Shown here piece by piece: positions 35,095 through 43,436 of a stretch of 51,527 nt of DNA. The stretch is taken from positions 1 through 51,527 of the forward strand of contig CAYYWZ010000023.1 in the NCBI GenBank assembly GCA_964475415.1, in the 5' to 3' direction. Position 1 is the first letter of the stretch. The number at the start of each line of letters is the position of its first letter. The stretch comes from CALCMJ01 sp964475415. Its GTDB lineage: Bacteria; Bacteroidota; Bacteroidia; Chitinophagales; Saprospiraceae. Below the pieces are notes generated by a model that searched no databases, was not told where the DNA came from, and worked only from the letters and a program-made list of their open reading frames with translations. Both the position numbers and the translations under genes were made by a program.

Positions 35095-35638
35095 TTATGT
35101 CAAAAGTTACCTCTATATCAGTTTCTCCACCAGCATTAGCAATATTACCATCAGATACACCAGTACCATCTTTATCAGGTTGGTGTCTAAGGATAACTGT
35201 CAAAGTTCCTACTCCAGCATCTCCAGTAGTTAGAGTCGTGTTAAGACCAAGAGGATTGTTGTCATCATCTAGATCATTATATGCAACAGTAAGACCAGCT
35301 ATGTCGGTCTGAAAGAAAAACTGATGTTCGTCATCTTCTTCCTCTATTTCTTCCGTAATAGATTCTGCAGGATCAACAGATTCATTGAGCAAATCCATGC
35401 TCCCTGCGTAAGTCGTTCCTTGAGTAAGTGTGCCACCTGTAAGTGTCGGTGAGACTCCACCATCGCCATCAATATCAGAAAATTGTAATTCTACTACATC
35501 TCCATTTTGCGCTGTAAGCGTGTACGTAAGTGTAGTAATAATTTCTTGTGGTACAATGACCATAGGATCATCTTTATCGCAAGAATTCATAGTTATACAA
35601 ACAAAACTTAATAATAAAAAGCCATATAAATTTTTCAT
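35084..35638 (-). CDS. Lipoprotein of the 'type 1 periplasmic binding fold superfamily protein' kind
   Basis: The ATG at 35638 (MKNLYGFLLLSFV) gives a lipoprotein signal with Cys20 (TMNSC); an in-frame ATG at 35725 would hide the signal and is less likely. The mature protein of about 165 residues is acidic and beta-rich. Its pattern (EIITTLTYTLTAQNGD, DIDGDGG, LLNESVDPAESITEEIEEE, DEHQFFFQ, VILRHQPDK, NAGGETDIEVTFD) recurs in Bacteroidota next to TonB-dependent receptors. The acidic and His-bearing EDDEHQF stretch could bind metal. It probably sits on the outer membrane as a partner of the receptor encoded downstream. The function is inferred from context only. Confidence 0.85.
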   Translation of the reverse strand: MKNLYGFLLLSFVCITMNSCDKDDPMVIVPQEIITTLTYTLTAQNGDVVELQFSDIDGDGGVSPTLTGGTLTQGTTYAGSMDLLNESVDPAESITEEIEEEDDEHQFFFQTDIAGLTVAYNDLDDDNNPLGLNTTLTTGDAGVGTLTVILRHQPDKDGTGVSDGNIANAGGETDIEVTFDISVE

Positions 35639-35759
35639 ATCATAATATTTAGAATTCAAATATAGTATTTTAATTGCAACCGAGTTGCATTTAGGAAAAT
35701 AATTCTCAAATTTTAAGATTTGCATTTTGCTAGCTACAGGATATAATAATCTTATTGTG

Positions 35760-35936
35760 ATGTTGAGGAAATATAAGTTGAATCCTGATCATACAAAGGG
35801 ATTCTGTTTTTACTTTGCCCGCGTAAAGGATAGAAGTGGGTTAAGGGCTGCAAAGCATTGTATGAACCTAGATCTTATGAAGGCTGACATAGGAAGACTA
35901 GTAAGATCTGACGAGGAACGAGTGGTGAATCAATGA
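35760..35936 (+). CDS. Hypothetical small basic protein
   Basis: From ATG 35760 this frame encodes 58 residues (MLRKYKLNPDHTKGFCFYFA, then KADIGRLVRSDEERVVNQ); an in-frame TTG at 35727 would add 11. It is basic, with no signal or membrane segment, and does not match a family I know. An ATGA overlap leads into a further 27-codon frame (35933-36016, MMCCSYMNGKPDLTQEGYAL), so this may be a remnant of a longer frameshifted gene. It lies between two minus-strand genes. It may be spurious. Confidence 0.35.
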   Translation: MLRKYKLNPDHTKGFCFYFARVKDRSGLRAAKHCMNLDLMKADIGRLVRSDEERVVNQ

Positions 35937-36028
35937 TGTGCTGCTCTTATATGAACGGAAAGCCTGACCTGACACAGGAAGGTTACGCCCTAAAAGTTCT
36001 TACACTTAGAATTTAAAATTTATAAATG

Positions 36029-36457
36029 CTACTTGAGTGTACTTCCCTTTGCTAGCCAGATAGGTCTAATCTCATGTTGCAGGCGGCCTGCCTCTATCAT
36101 AGGATCTGTATCTGCACAATGGATAGCTTCTTCTAGGGTGGGGACATTATATATGACAATACCGCGAAACTCATCGTCACTATTGAAAGGCCCTGCAATA
36201 TGTATCTTGTTGATCTGGGCAAGACTATCCATATGGGCCATATGACCAGTCTGTAAAATAGCTGCCTCTTCATCTGATTGTGAACGATGCTCACCGCTTT
36301 TCAGAAAACACATAAAATATTGCTTCATGGTATAGGTGCTATCGTTTTCTACGTACTCAAAAACCTGAAAACCTTCTTTGTCTACTGTCTGGCAGAGGGA
36401 AATAGATGGTATCAGTGCAAAAAGACAAATCAATAAAAAAGAGGGAGTAGTACTCAT
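36029..36457 (-). CDS. Exported YCII-domain protein
   Basis: This 142-residue protein has a signal peptide (STTPSFLLICLFALIPSISL-CQ) and then a YCII-related ferredoxin-like domain of about 45-135. Diagnostic features are KQYFMCFLKSGEHR, GHMAHMDSLAQINKIHIAGP and FRGIVIYNVPTLEEAIHCAD, with the conserved DPMIEAGRLQHEIRPIW end. YCII proteins such as YciI have been tied to dehalogenation or small-molecule chemistry through a His-Asp pair, and equivalents (His near 82, Asp near 118) can be seen. Exported versions are common in Bacteroidota, and their role is unknown. Confidence 0.87.
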   Translation of the reverse strand: MSTTPSFLLICLFALIPSISLCQTVDKEGFQVFEYVENDSTYTMKQYFMCFLKSGEHRSQSDEEAAILQTGHMAHMDSLAQINKIHIAGPFNSDDEFRGIVIYNVPTLEEAIHCADTDPMIEAGRLQHEIRPIWLAKGSTLK

Positions 36458-36566
36458 ATATAGAGATATTTAGGTGTAAAGCGACTGTAAAGTGCTAGTT
36501 TATAGAATTAAATTACCAAATGAGGTGAAAATATAATAATAGAGCAAGGAAATTATAAAGAAATAT

Positions 36567-36574
36567 TACCTTTG
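36567..36574 (+). promoter_or_regulatory. TAnnTTTG -7 element for rpsO
   Basis: TACCTTTG matches the consensus exactly, 52 nt before the rpsO ATG. The transcript would begin near 36580, leaving a leader of about 45 nt that could carry S15 autoregulation, though no clear fold was identified. Confidence 0.55.
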
Positions 36575-36625
36575 TGGCGCTAATTTTTGATTTTAGTAAT
36601 CACCTTTTGGTATAAAAATAACATA

Positions 36626-36901
36626 ATGGCAGAATATTTAACAAACGAGAAAAAAGAAGAAATTTTTAAAGAATTTGGTGGATCAGCAAAAAATACTGGT
36701 TCAGTAGAGGGACAGATCGCCCTTGCAACGTTCAGAATTACAAACTTATCTGAACACTTACAATCGAATAAAAAAGATCACTCATGTAGAAGATCTCTAC
36801 TATCCTTGGTAGGTAAGAGAAAGAGATTACTACAATACTTGATGAAAAAAGACATCACTAGGTACAGAGAAATAATCTCTAAGCTGAACCTAAGAAAATA
36901 A
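36626..36901 (+). CDS. rpsO: 30S ribosomal protein S15
   Basis: This 91-residue protein binds 16S rRNA at the central domain junction and is a primary assembly protein. The start ATG 36626 (MAEYLTNEKKEEIF) is fixed by family length, although the frame is open 39 nt further upstream. Diagnostic motifs are GSAKNTGSVEGQIALATFRI, HLQSNKKDHSCRRSLLSLVG and KRKRLLQYL. The His-Ser pair of LxxHxxxHxxDxxSRR appears here as KKDHSCRRSLL. It has its own promoter element and is followed by a strong terminator before pnp, so the two may be partly uncoupled. Confidence 0.97.
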   Translation: MAEYLTNEKKEEIFKEFGGSAKNTGSVEGQIALATFRITNLSEHLQSNKKDHSCRRSLLSLVGKRKRLLQYLMKKDITRYREIISKLNLRK

Positions 36902-36910
36902 TATCTATAT

Positions 36911-36942
36911 GTAAGCCCGTAACGAGCGGGCTTACTTTTTTT
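36911..36942 (+). terminator. Terminator between rpsO and pnp
   Basis: GTAAGCCCG pairs with CGGGCTTAC across a short loop and is followed by TTTTTTT. The perfect stem and T-run indicate an efficient intrinsic terminator that could set the rpsO to pnp ratio. Confidence 0.9.
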
Positions 36943-37033
36943 AAATATACCGCTGGGAGCTCACTTATATCTAGACCCAATCCGATATTGCCTTGTGGTA
37001 TAATCATACATCAATAAATAAAATTAAAAATCT

Positions 37034-39193
37034 ATGGGAAAGATTCCTATCACCACCTCATTCAATCTACCAAACGGTCAAGAAGTAATTATCGAAACTG
37101 GCAAGTTAGCAACACAAGCACACGGTTCTTGTGTAATTAAGGTAGGCAAGACAATGATATTCGCTTCTGTTGTTTCAGCTTTCGAGCCAAGAGAAGGGCA
37201 GAGCTTTTTCCCATTATCAGTAGATTACCAAGAGAAATTTGCTTCTGCAGGAAGAATCCCGGGAAACTTTTTCAGAAGAGAAACAAGATTATCAGATTAT
37301 GAGATCTTAATCTCAAGATTAGTAGATAGAGCAATCAGACCTTTATTTCCAGATGGATATATGAACGATACACAGGTTATTATTAACCTCATATCTGCTG
37401 ATGCGGAAACTCTGCCAGATGCATACGTAGCTCTTGCAGCTTCTACTGCTCTAAGTGTTTCTAACATTCCGTGGGATGGTCCTATTTCAGAGGTTAGAGT
37501 AGCGAAGATAGATGGTAACTATGTAGTGAACCCAACTAGAACTGAATTAGAAAGCGCAACAATAGATATCATCGTAGCGGCTACATTAGAGAATGTGATG
37601 ATGGTAGAGGGAGAAGGAGATGAGTGTCAAGAAGCAGAGTTAATAGAAGCTATCAAAGTAGGACATGAGCATATCAAGGTACAATGTCAAGCTCAGATAG
37701 ATCTAGCTAATAAAGTAGGAGAGAAAGCAACAGTAAAAAGAGTCTTAGAAGAAGTAGAAGTAGATACTGAGCTTAAAGATCTTGTAGAAAGCATAGCCAA
37801 GGATAAGATCGTAACAATGGCAAAGTCGGCCTTGAATAAAGATCAACGTAAGACTCAGCTTAAAGAAATCAAAGAAGAATTAAAAGCAACAATCCTAGAG
37901 CAAAAAGGAGAAGAGTTTATAGAAGAAAGAGGTGGTAATATATCTCCGTACTTCGAAAAGCTTAAGAAAGAAACCATAAGAAGAGTAATGCTAGATGATC
38001 TAGTAAGACTGGATGGTAGAAAGATGGATGAGATCAGAAGCATATGGACAGAAGTAGATTATCTACCTTCTACACATGGATCTGCTATCTTTACAAGAGG
38101 AGAAACGCAAGCCCTTACATCTTTAACACTAGGTACGAAGATGGACCAGCAAAGAATAGATAATGCACTGAAGCAATATACAGAGAATTTCATCTTACAT
38201 TACAATTTCCCTGCGTATTCCGTGGGAGAGACTAAGCCTATGAGAGGACCTGGAAGAAGAGAGGTAGGACATGCTAACTTAGCAGGAAGAGGTCTTAAGA
38301 AAGTATTACCAGAAGATAACCCATATACGATCAGAATTGTGTCTGATATATTAGAATCTAACGGTTCTTCATCTATGGCTACCGTATGTGCGGGTTCTCT
38401 AGCGCTAATGGACGGTGGAGTGAAGATCAAAGCACCAGTATCTGGTATCGCGATGGGTCTAGTATCTGATGGAGAGAAAACTGTTGTTCTTTCAGATATA
38501 CTAGGAGATGAGGATGCACTAGGAGATATGGATTTCAAAGTAACAGGAACAGAGAAAGGTATCACAGCATGTCAAATGGATATCAAGATCGATGGATTGC
38601 CATATAAGACGATGGAAGATGCACTAAATCAAGCTAGAACGGGTAGAATTCACATACTAGGGGAGATGAACAAAACACTTTCTTCTTATAATGAAGATCT
38701 GAAGCCACATACACCGAGAATGGAGAAAATCCTTATCGATAAGAGCTTTATAGGTGCTGTGATCGGACCAGGTGGAAAGGTTATACAAGAATTACAAGAA
38801 AGAACTGGTTCGCATATAACTATAGAAGAAGTAGACAATCACGGAGAAGTATATATCTCTAGTGCGGATAAAGATTCTCTAGAAGCTGCTAAAGATGCGA
38901 TCAAGAAGATCACATTTATTCCTTCAGTAGGAGATGTATTCGATGCTAAGGTATCGAAGATCATGCCTTATGGTGTATTTGTAGATTTCCATGGTAAGAG
39001 TGGATTACTACACGTATCAGAGGTATCTCATTCTAGAATAGAAGATGTATCTACTGTCTTTAACTTAGGAGATAGTGTAAAAATAAAGTTGATAGGAATA
39101 GATGATAGAACTGGTAAGTTCAAGTTATCTAGAAGGGCGCTAATGCCTAATCCTAGAGATGCTGCAAAAAATAATGGAGATTCTGGCCAATAG
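37034..39193 (+). CDS. pnp: Polyribonucleotide nucleotidyltransferase (PNPase)
   Basis: This 719-residue trimeric 3'-5' phosphorolytic exoribonuclease degrades and tails RNA. Two RNase PH domains (about 1-230 and 310-545) flank an all-helical linker. Residues of the phosphorolytic site appear as DILGDEDALGDMDFKVTGT near 495. The KH domain (GAVIGPGGKVIQELQERTG near 575) and S1 domain (VGDVFDAKVSKIMPYGVFVD near 635) complete the fold. The length is standard. The rpsO-pnp order is widely conserved, followed here by rpoD. Confidence 0.98.
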   Translation: MGKIPITTSFNLPNGQEVIIETGKLATQAHGSCVIKVGKTMIFASVVSAFEPREGQSFFPLSVDYQEKFASAGRIPGNFFRRETRLSDYEILISRLVDRAIRPLFPDGYMNDTQVIINLISADAETLPDAYVALAASTALSVSNIPWDGPISEVRVAKIDGNYVVNPTRTELESATIDIIVAATLENVMMVEGEGDECQEAELIEAIKVGHEHIKVQCQAQIDLANKVGEKATVKRVLEEVEVDTELKDLVESIAKDKIVTMAKSALNKDQRKTQLKEIKEELKATILEQKGEEFIEERGGNISPYFEKLKKETIRRVMLDDLVRLDGRKMDEIRSIWTEVDYLPSTHGSAIFTRGETQALTSLTLGTKMDQQRIDNALKQYTENFILHYNFPAYSVGETKPMRGPGRREVGHANLAGRGLKKVLPEDNPYTIRIVSDILESNGSSSMATVCAGSLALMDGGVKIKAPVSGIAMGLVSDGEKTVVLSDILGDEDALGDMDFKVTGTEKGITACQMDIKIDGLPYKTMEDALNQARTGRIHILGEMNKTLSSYNEDLKPHTPRMEKILIDKSFIGAVIGPGGKVIQELQERTGSHITIEEVDNHGEVYISSADKDSLEAAKDAIKKITFIPSVGDVFDAKVSKIMPYGVFVDFHGKSGLLHVSEVSHSRIEDVSTVFNLGDSVKIKLIGIDDRTGKFKLSRRALMPNPRDAAKNNGDSGQ

Positions 39194-39368
39194 CCGGGGT
39201 CTCTCATTTCATTTCTAATTTTGCAATGAAAAAAAAAAATTGTAACAAGTTTGAAACTTATTTCGTTGATAAGTTGTAATTTATTGTAGGATAGTGCAAT
39301 AAGCTATTTTCAGCATATAGTCAAGTCCTAGTACAGAGTATTATCTCTACACAATAAACTCCATAGTA

Positions 39369-40238
39369 ATGCGACAGTTAAAGATAACGAATAAGATCAC
39401 CTCTAGAGAGAGTCTAGCACTGGACAAATATCTTAACGATATCTCCAAAATAGATCTGTTATTACCAGAAGAAGAAGCAGGTCTCGCAAGACGGATAAGA
39501 GAAGGTGATGAAGATGCACTAGAGCGACTTACAGAAGCAAATCTGAGGTTTGTGGTTTCTGTAGCTAAGCAATACCAAAATCAAGGACTATCTCTAAGTG
39601 ATCTGATTAACGAGGGTAATGTAGGTCTTATGAAGGCTGCAAAAAGGTTTGATGAGACAAAGGGATTTAAGTTTATCTCTTACGCTGTATGGTGGATAAG
39701 ACAATCTATACTACAAGCTATAGTAGAATATTCTAGATTGGTAAGATTACCGCTAAACAAAGTGAGCTCCTATAATAAGATCAACGAGGCTTTTGTTTCT
39801 TTCGTCCAAGAATTCGAAAGAGAGCCATCGCATGAGGAACTATCAGAATTATTAGATATAAAAGTTTCTGAAATAACGAATATGCTTAGTGGTGGTGGCA
39901 GACATCTTTCTATGGATGCACCTGTCGGTGGAGTAGAAGGAGAAAGCACTATGTTGGATTTGATTAACCTTCCAGATCAAGAAAGTCCCGATCTCAAGTT
40001 GATGGATCAGTCGCTGAAAGATGAGGTAAAAAGTGGATTATCTAGATTGTCTCCTCGAGAAGTAGAGGTACTTTCGTCCTATTATGGACTCAATGGACAT
40101 AAATCACTAACGCTAGAAGAAATAGGGGAGCTATACGGCCTCACAAGAGAAAGAGTACGCCAGATAAAAGAAAGAGCTATAAGAAGGCTAAGAAAATCAG
40201 TTAATAGCAACGCCTTAAAGTCTTACCTAGGAAAATAA
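39369..40238 (+). CDS. rpoD: Primary sigma factor RpoD/SigA (Bacteroidota type)
   Basis: The 289-residue housekeeping sigma-70 lacks the long region 1.1, as usual for Bacteroidota. Region 1.2 is ALDKYLNDISKIDLLLPEEE; region 2 carries EGNVGLMKAAKRFD and the -10 binding KGFKFISYAVWWIRQSI. Region 3 has NKVSSYNKINEAFVSF and region 4.2 has LTLEEIGELYGLTRERVRQI. It should read the TAnnTTTG/TTTG promoters seen throughout this window. A hairpin-like AACTTAT/ATAAGTT lies in the 175-nt leader (39255-39275). Located downstream of pnp with its own spacer. Confidence 0.97.
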   Translation: MRQLKITNKITSRESLALDKYLNDISKIDLLLPEEEAGLARRIREGDEDALERLTEANLRFVVSVAKQYQNQGLSLSDLINEGNVGLMKAAKRFDETKGFKFISYAVWWIRQSILQAIVEYSRLVRLPLNKVSSYNKINEAFVSFVQEFEREPSHEELSELLDIKVSEITNMLSGGGRHLSMDAPVGGVEGESTMLDLINLPDQESPDLKLMDQSLKDEVKSGLSRLSPREVEVLSSYYGLNGHKSLTLEEIGELYGLTRERVRQIKERAIRRLRKSVNSNALKSYLGK

Positions 40239-40279
40239 TGTTATTAAGTAATAAATTTAAGCAGCACGGATAAGTGGGA

Positions 40280-40942
40280 ATGATTAGATTTTTGATATTT
40301 GGAATCCTTGCCTTTGCAGGTCTATCTTTCATTATTTCTCAGTTAGTAGGATTTACCGTGGCTATTAACAGGATTTCTCGTAAGGTGAGAAACGATTTCG
40401 ATGTGCTACGAGAAGAACTAAAAAATTATAATGCTGAACTGGTGCCACTAGACAGGTCAGAAATAGAACTTTTTTCTCTTATAATAGAAAATCAGGTATC
40501 TAAGAGCCTCATCAGTAAGATAACAAAAGGCCATTTTTCTTCAATTTATAGCGAAGCTCTTATCTCATTTGCACATAAAGATTATCCGAATACTAGCGAA
40601 GAGCTGATCATCGTAAATACAACAAATCAAGAGTTTATCTATTATGTCAATCCTCAAGGTACAACCGTTCTTATAGATGATCGAGAGTATGCTATGGTAG
40701 ATAATTCTGGTGTTTTGAGAACGATTCCTGAAAAAATAGAGTTAGGAAGAATAGAAGTGACAGGTCTTAGTTTAGATGATGTATATGTCAATGGGACTAA
40801 AGTAGCTAAGATATCGGATCCTTCTTCCGCTGATCTAACAAATAACAGAGCTTTCAGCTTGTTGAAAACTTATGAGGATACTAATGAAAAAGCCTTGCTG
40901 GCCTTATCTTTTTTGTATCTGGTCCAAAAAACAGTTGATTAG
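40280..40942 (+). CDS. Membrane-anchored hypothetical protein
   Basis: The start is taken as ATG 40280; a GTG at 40274 lies just before it. The 220-residue protein has one N-terminal membrane segment (IRFLIFGILAFAGLSFIISQLVGF) and a coiled stretch (VRNDFDVLREELKNYNAEL). The globular C-terminal part is beta-rich (EELIIVNTTNQEFIYYVNPQ, GVLRTIPEKIELGRIEVTGL). The family is not recognised. It follows rpoD by 41 nt and could be co-transcribed with it. With no known motif, a role cannot be assigned; a cell-envelope protein facing the cytoplasm or periplasm is the most that can be said. Confidence 0.75.
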   Translation: MIRFLIFGILAFAGLSFIISQLVGFTVAINRISRKVRNDFDVLREELKNYNAELVPLDRSEIELFSLIIENQVSKSLISKITKGHFSSIYSEALISFAHKDYPNTSEELIIVNTTNQEFIYYVNPQGTTVLIDDREYAMVDNSGVLRTIPEKIELGRIEVTGLSLDDVYVNGTKVAKISDPSSADLTNNRAFSLLKTYEDTNEKALLALSFLYLVQKTVD

Positions 40943-41026
40943 TTCCTATCTTAACAATATTCAAGCGTATATAATATAAGTATACTATTGATTATATTTA
41001 CTTTACACATTATTATAATATTTAAT

Positions 41027-41422
41027 ATGAAACAATTTATTTTATTTATCCTGCTGATTACGATGACTACTAGCATGAGCTATGCACAAGCTACAATTGA
41101 TGGTAAGCAGATGGATAAGGAAATGGATCAGGCTATCGATGAGTTATCGGAATTATTAAAGGATTTTTCTTTCGATAGTTTTTTCAATGATGAGATGATC
41201 TCTAAGTTGGAGGAAAACAAGCCTAAGGACGAAGACATAGATGAGGCCAAAGATATGATTTTACAGGGTTTGAACATGATGAAAGATTTTGATTTTTCTG
41301 TATTTGAGGATGTTTTTAAGGAATTAGAGAAGAATATGAGTACGCTAAATCTAGAAAACAAGTCTGAGCAACGCTCTGTGCCTTCGCAAGGAAAAACATC
41401 AAAGCCTACCAAAAAGATATAG
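41027..41422 (+). CDS. Small secreted acidic protein of unknown function
   Basis: The ATG at 41027 gives a clear signal peptide (MKQFILFILLITMTTSMSYA-Q); the frame is open 39 nt further upstream but those residues are not needed. The mature part of about 110 residues is helical and very acidic, with a DEEIDEAKD-like repeat feel (DKEMDQAIDELSELLKDFSF, DEDIDEAKDMILQGLNMMKD, FSVFEDVFKELEKNMS) and a basic Ser/Lys tail. No T9SS domain is present. It is probably periplasmic. No family is recognised. Confidence 0.7.
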   Translation: MKQFILFILLITMTTSMSYAQATIDGKQMDKEMDQAIDELSELLKDFSFDSFFNDEMISKLEENKPKDEDIDEAKDMILQGLNMMKDFDFSVFEDVFKELEKNMSTLNLENKSEQRSVPSQGKTSKPTKKI

Positions 41423-41481
41423 AAAAACTATATATTTAGTCCCGAGACTCAACAAGATTTACCAATTAGTGTTAATTGTTT

Positions 41482-41913
41482 ATGAATGTATTTGATAAGG
41501 CGAGGATTATAATATATAGATTTCACGAAAAAGGATTAGAAGTTATGCTTGTAAATCCTGAACTAAATAGCGATCCTGAAGTATGGAAATTACCTGCGGG
41601 AACTACTGAGCAAAAATTTATGTCCAACTCAGAATCTATGATAGAGTTAGACCCAATTGATGGAGTTAATGGAGAGGCGATACAAACTTATGCTATAGAA
41701 GCTGATTGGCATGAAGTGCCTTCAGTAAGAGGCATAATCAAGCACGATGTCAAAAGAGTAAAATCAAAAATTAAGGAAGTTTTGCCTGGGGTAGAAAAAG
41801 GAACTTACTTTGTTGTCAAAGAGGCATTCAAGAAGGTTATGCCAGATGAGTATAATGCATTGAAAGAACTTAAAGATATTCTGCTAGATAGAAATTTGGT
41901 TACGAATATTTGA
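41482..41913 (+). CDS. Nudix-like protein lacking a recognisable Nudix box
   Basis: Taking ATG 41482, the protein has 143 residues. The first 40 residues (VFDKARIIIYRFHEKGLEVM, then WKLPAG) look like the opening strands of a Nudix hydrolase. The expected GxxxxxExxxxREUxEExGU helix is not visible: PAGTTEQKFMSNSESMIELD is followed by unrelated sequence. The C-terminal half (RGIIKHDVKRVKSKIKEVLP, GTYFVVKEAFKKVMP) is helical. It could be a Nudix-fold protein that has lost catalysis and acts as a sensor, or the resemblance may be local only. A terminator follows, before purC. Confidence 0.7.
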   Translation: MNVFDKARIIIYRFHEKGLEVMLVNPELNSDPEVWKLPAGTTEQKFMSNSESMIELDPIDGVNGEAIQTYAIEADWHEVPSVRGIIKHDVKRVKSKIKEVLPGVEKGTYFVVKEAFKKVMPDEYNALKELKDILLDRNLVTNI

Positions 41914-41941
41914 CATTTACAGAATAGATATAAAAATTACG

Positions 41942-41975
41942 AGCCTTTCTGATATTATCAGGAAGGCTTTTTTTA
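41942..41975 (+). terminator. Terminator before purC
   Basis: AGCCTTTCTGAT pairs with ATCAGGAAGGCT (one mismatch), followed by TTTTTTT. It closes the Nudix-like gene and lies 12 nt before the purC ATG. Confidence 0.88.
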
Positions 41976-41986
41976 ATTTTACTGTT

Positions 41987-42925
41987 ATGGCGGGACTAAA
42001 AGAAACAAACTACCAACTACATCCAGACCAGACGTTCTATAAGGGCAAGGTAAGAGATGTGTATTACCTAGGAGATAAGATTATTGTTATAGCCTCAGAT
42101 AGGATCTCGGCTTTCGATCATATACTACCTAAGCCGATACCTTATAAAGGACAAATATTGAATCAAATAGCTACGCATTTTCTCAACGCTAGTAGTGACA
42201 TCGTTCCTAATTGGTTACAAGCTACCCCTGACCCCAATGTTTCTGTAGGTAAGAGAGCAGAGCCTATTAAGTTAGAGATGGTGGTGAGAGGTTATATGGC
42301 TGGGCATTCGTGGAGAGAGTATAGTGCTGGGAAGAGAATGCTTTGTGGTGTAGAACTGCCAGAAGGAATGAAAGAAGCAGATAAATTTCCTACACCTATT
42401 ATCACACCAGCAACTAAAGCTGAAGAAGGACATGATGAGGACATCTCTGCAGAAGAAATATTATCTCAGGGTATCGTTAGTCAAGAAGTATGGAATATCT
42501 TATGTAAATATAGTTTAGACTTGTTTGCACTAGGAACTAAGATGGCAGCTGAGCAAGGATTGATTCTAGTAGATACAAAGTATGAGTTTGGTATGGTTGA
42601 TGGAGAAATCATTTTGATAGATGAGATACATACACCTGACAGCAGTAGGTATTATATTCTAGAAGGATACGAAGGTCGTCAAGAAAGAGGGGAGAAGCAG
42701 AAGCAGTTGTCTAAGGAATTTGTTAGGGAATGGTTGATGGAAAATGGCTTCCAAGGTAAAGACGGTCAAGTTATGCCCGTAATGCCTGACACATTTGTCA
42801 ATGAGGTTACCGATCGTTATGCTAATTTGTATTCCCTACTACTAGGAAAGGAATTTGTCAAAGATGCACATGAGGATGTAGAGGCTAGGATATTGGGAAA
42901 TGTAATGGCATATCTGAAAGGGTAG
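41987..42925 (+). CDS. purC: Phosphoribosylaminoimidazole-succinocarboxamide synthase (SAICAR synthetase)
   Basis: PurC joins CAIR with aspartate using ATP in de novo purine synthesis. The 312-residue length and eukaryote-like insertions match the longer PurC type of Bacteroidota. Motifs are YKGKVRDVYYLGDKIIVIAS (ATP lid), DRISAFDHILPKPIPYKGQI, KLEMVVRGYMAGHSWREY, and TPIITPATKAEEGHDEDIS. LILVDTKYEFGMVDGEIILI and DEIHTPDSSRY complete the active site. It is a single gene: a terminator lies upstream and a long perfect inverted repeat lies downstream. Confidence 0.98.
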   Translation: MAGLKETNYQLHPDQTFYKGKVRDVYYLGDKIIVIASDRISAFDHILPKPIPYKGQILNQIATHFLNASSDIVPNWLQATPDPNVSVGKRAEPIKLEMVVRGYMAGHSWREYSAGKRMLCGVELPEGMKEADKFPTPIITPATKAEEGHDEDISAEEILSQGIVSQEVWNILCKYSLDLFALGTKMAAEQGLILVDTKYEFGMVDGEIILIDEIHTPDSSRYYILEGYEGRQERGEKQKQLSKEFVREWLMENGFQGKDGQVMPVMPDTFVNEVTDRYANLYSLLLGKEFVKDAHEDVEARILGNVMAYLKG

Positions 42926-42944
42926 TAGGATCAAGTAAAATATT

Positions 42945-42970
42945 GCAGACGAGGCTTTAGCCTCGTCTGC
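42945..42970. terminator. Perfect inverted repeat after purC
   Basis: GCAGACGAGGC-TTTA-GCCTCGTCTGC is an 11-bp perfect stem starting 20 nt after the purC stop. It lacks a T-run, so it may act as a Rho-assisted terminator, an mRNA 3' stabiliser or a repeat fragment. Confidence 0.5.
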
Positions 42971-43017
42971 TAGAAATAGTATTAGATAAGACGGTCTTAG
43001 TATTCAGCTTGCATTTG

Positions 43018-43098
43018 GCGAGATTTCTCCACAAGATCGAAATAAAAAAAATGGATAGTTTTTGGGTCTCTCAGTTCGCTATGCTCATTCGGAATGAA
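43018..43098. repeat. Two degenerate copies of a dispersed intergenic repeat
   Basis: GCGAGATTTCTCC-ACAAGATCGAAAT (from 43018) and GGGTCTCTCA-GTTCGCTATG-CTCATTCGGAATG (from 43066) resemble the CGAGATTTCTC...TCGAAATGAC type repeats scattered in many Bacteroidota genomes. A partial match (GGGTCTCTCA, then AATGAAAA) also follows pnp at about 39197-39235. Reading of a family is tentative. Confidence 0.35.
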
Positions 43099-43109
43099 AA
43101 TTGAATATT

Positions 43110-43143
43110 TTAACTCAAATGCTATACACTAGAAGTGCATAGC
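43110..43143 (-). mobile_element. Right-end hairpin of an IS200/IS605-type element (second copy)
   Basis: On the minus strand, GCTATGCACT-TCT-AGTGTATAGC (43143 to 43121) forms a 10-bp stem with one G-T pair. It is followed directly by ATTTGAGTTAA. The apex ACTTCTA and this 11-mer are identical to the end at 22118-22154. Confidence 0.7.
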
Positions 43144-43169
43144 TTATATGTAACATGAATAAAATTCAT

Positions 43170-43282
43170 TCATTCTAAGATCATTTTATTATTGGAATCT
43201 TTATCTTTTCTGTGATGCTTTAAATATTCATCTACCATTTTATCTGTTATATTTCCTGTACTCTCGCGCTGTCCAACAATTG
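43170..43282 (-). pseudogene. C-terminal remnant of IS200/IS605 TnpA (second copy)
   Basis: The minus strand reads about 37 codons matching the TnpA C-terminus: ESTGNITDKMVDEYLKHHRK followed by DKDSNNKMILE, then TGA at 43170-43172. Upstream codons (VGQR and earlier) lose the family pattern by about 43282, and no HUH or catalytic Tyr region remains in the gap. It is less mutated than the copy at 21690-22096 but truncated. The hairpin right end lies 27 nt past its stop, as expected for an IS200-type element. Confidence 0.8.
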
Positions 43283-43436
43283 CGCTGTTCGTAGAATTCT
43301 TATACGAACTCATATCCCGCAAGTTTGTAACTTACAATTTCAACAAAGACTAATAAAATATCACATTAGAATTTTTGTACTTTTTCTCTCCCCATTTAGA
43401 TATGCTCAATAAGAAATAATTCATACATCAAGAGCT

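Noticed and set aside
35933..36016. 27-codon frame following the small gene at 35760
   Set aside because: Too short, with no family match or signal; mentioned only as a hint that the upstream frame may be a frameshifted remnant.
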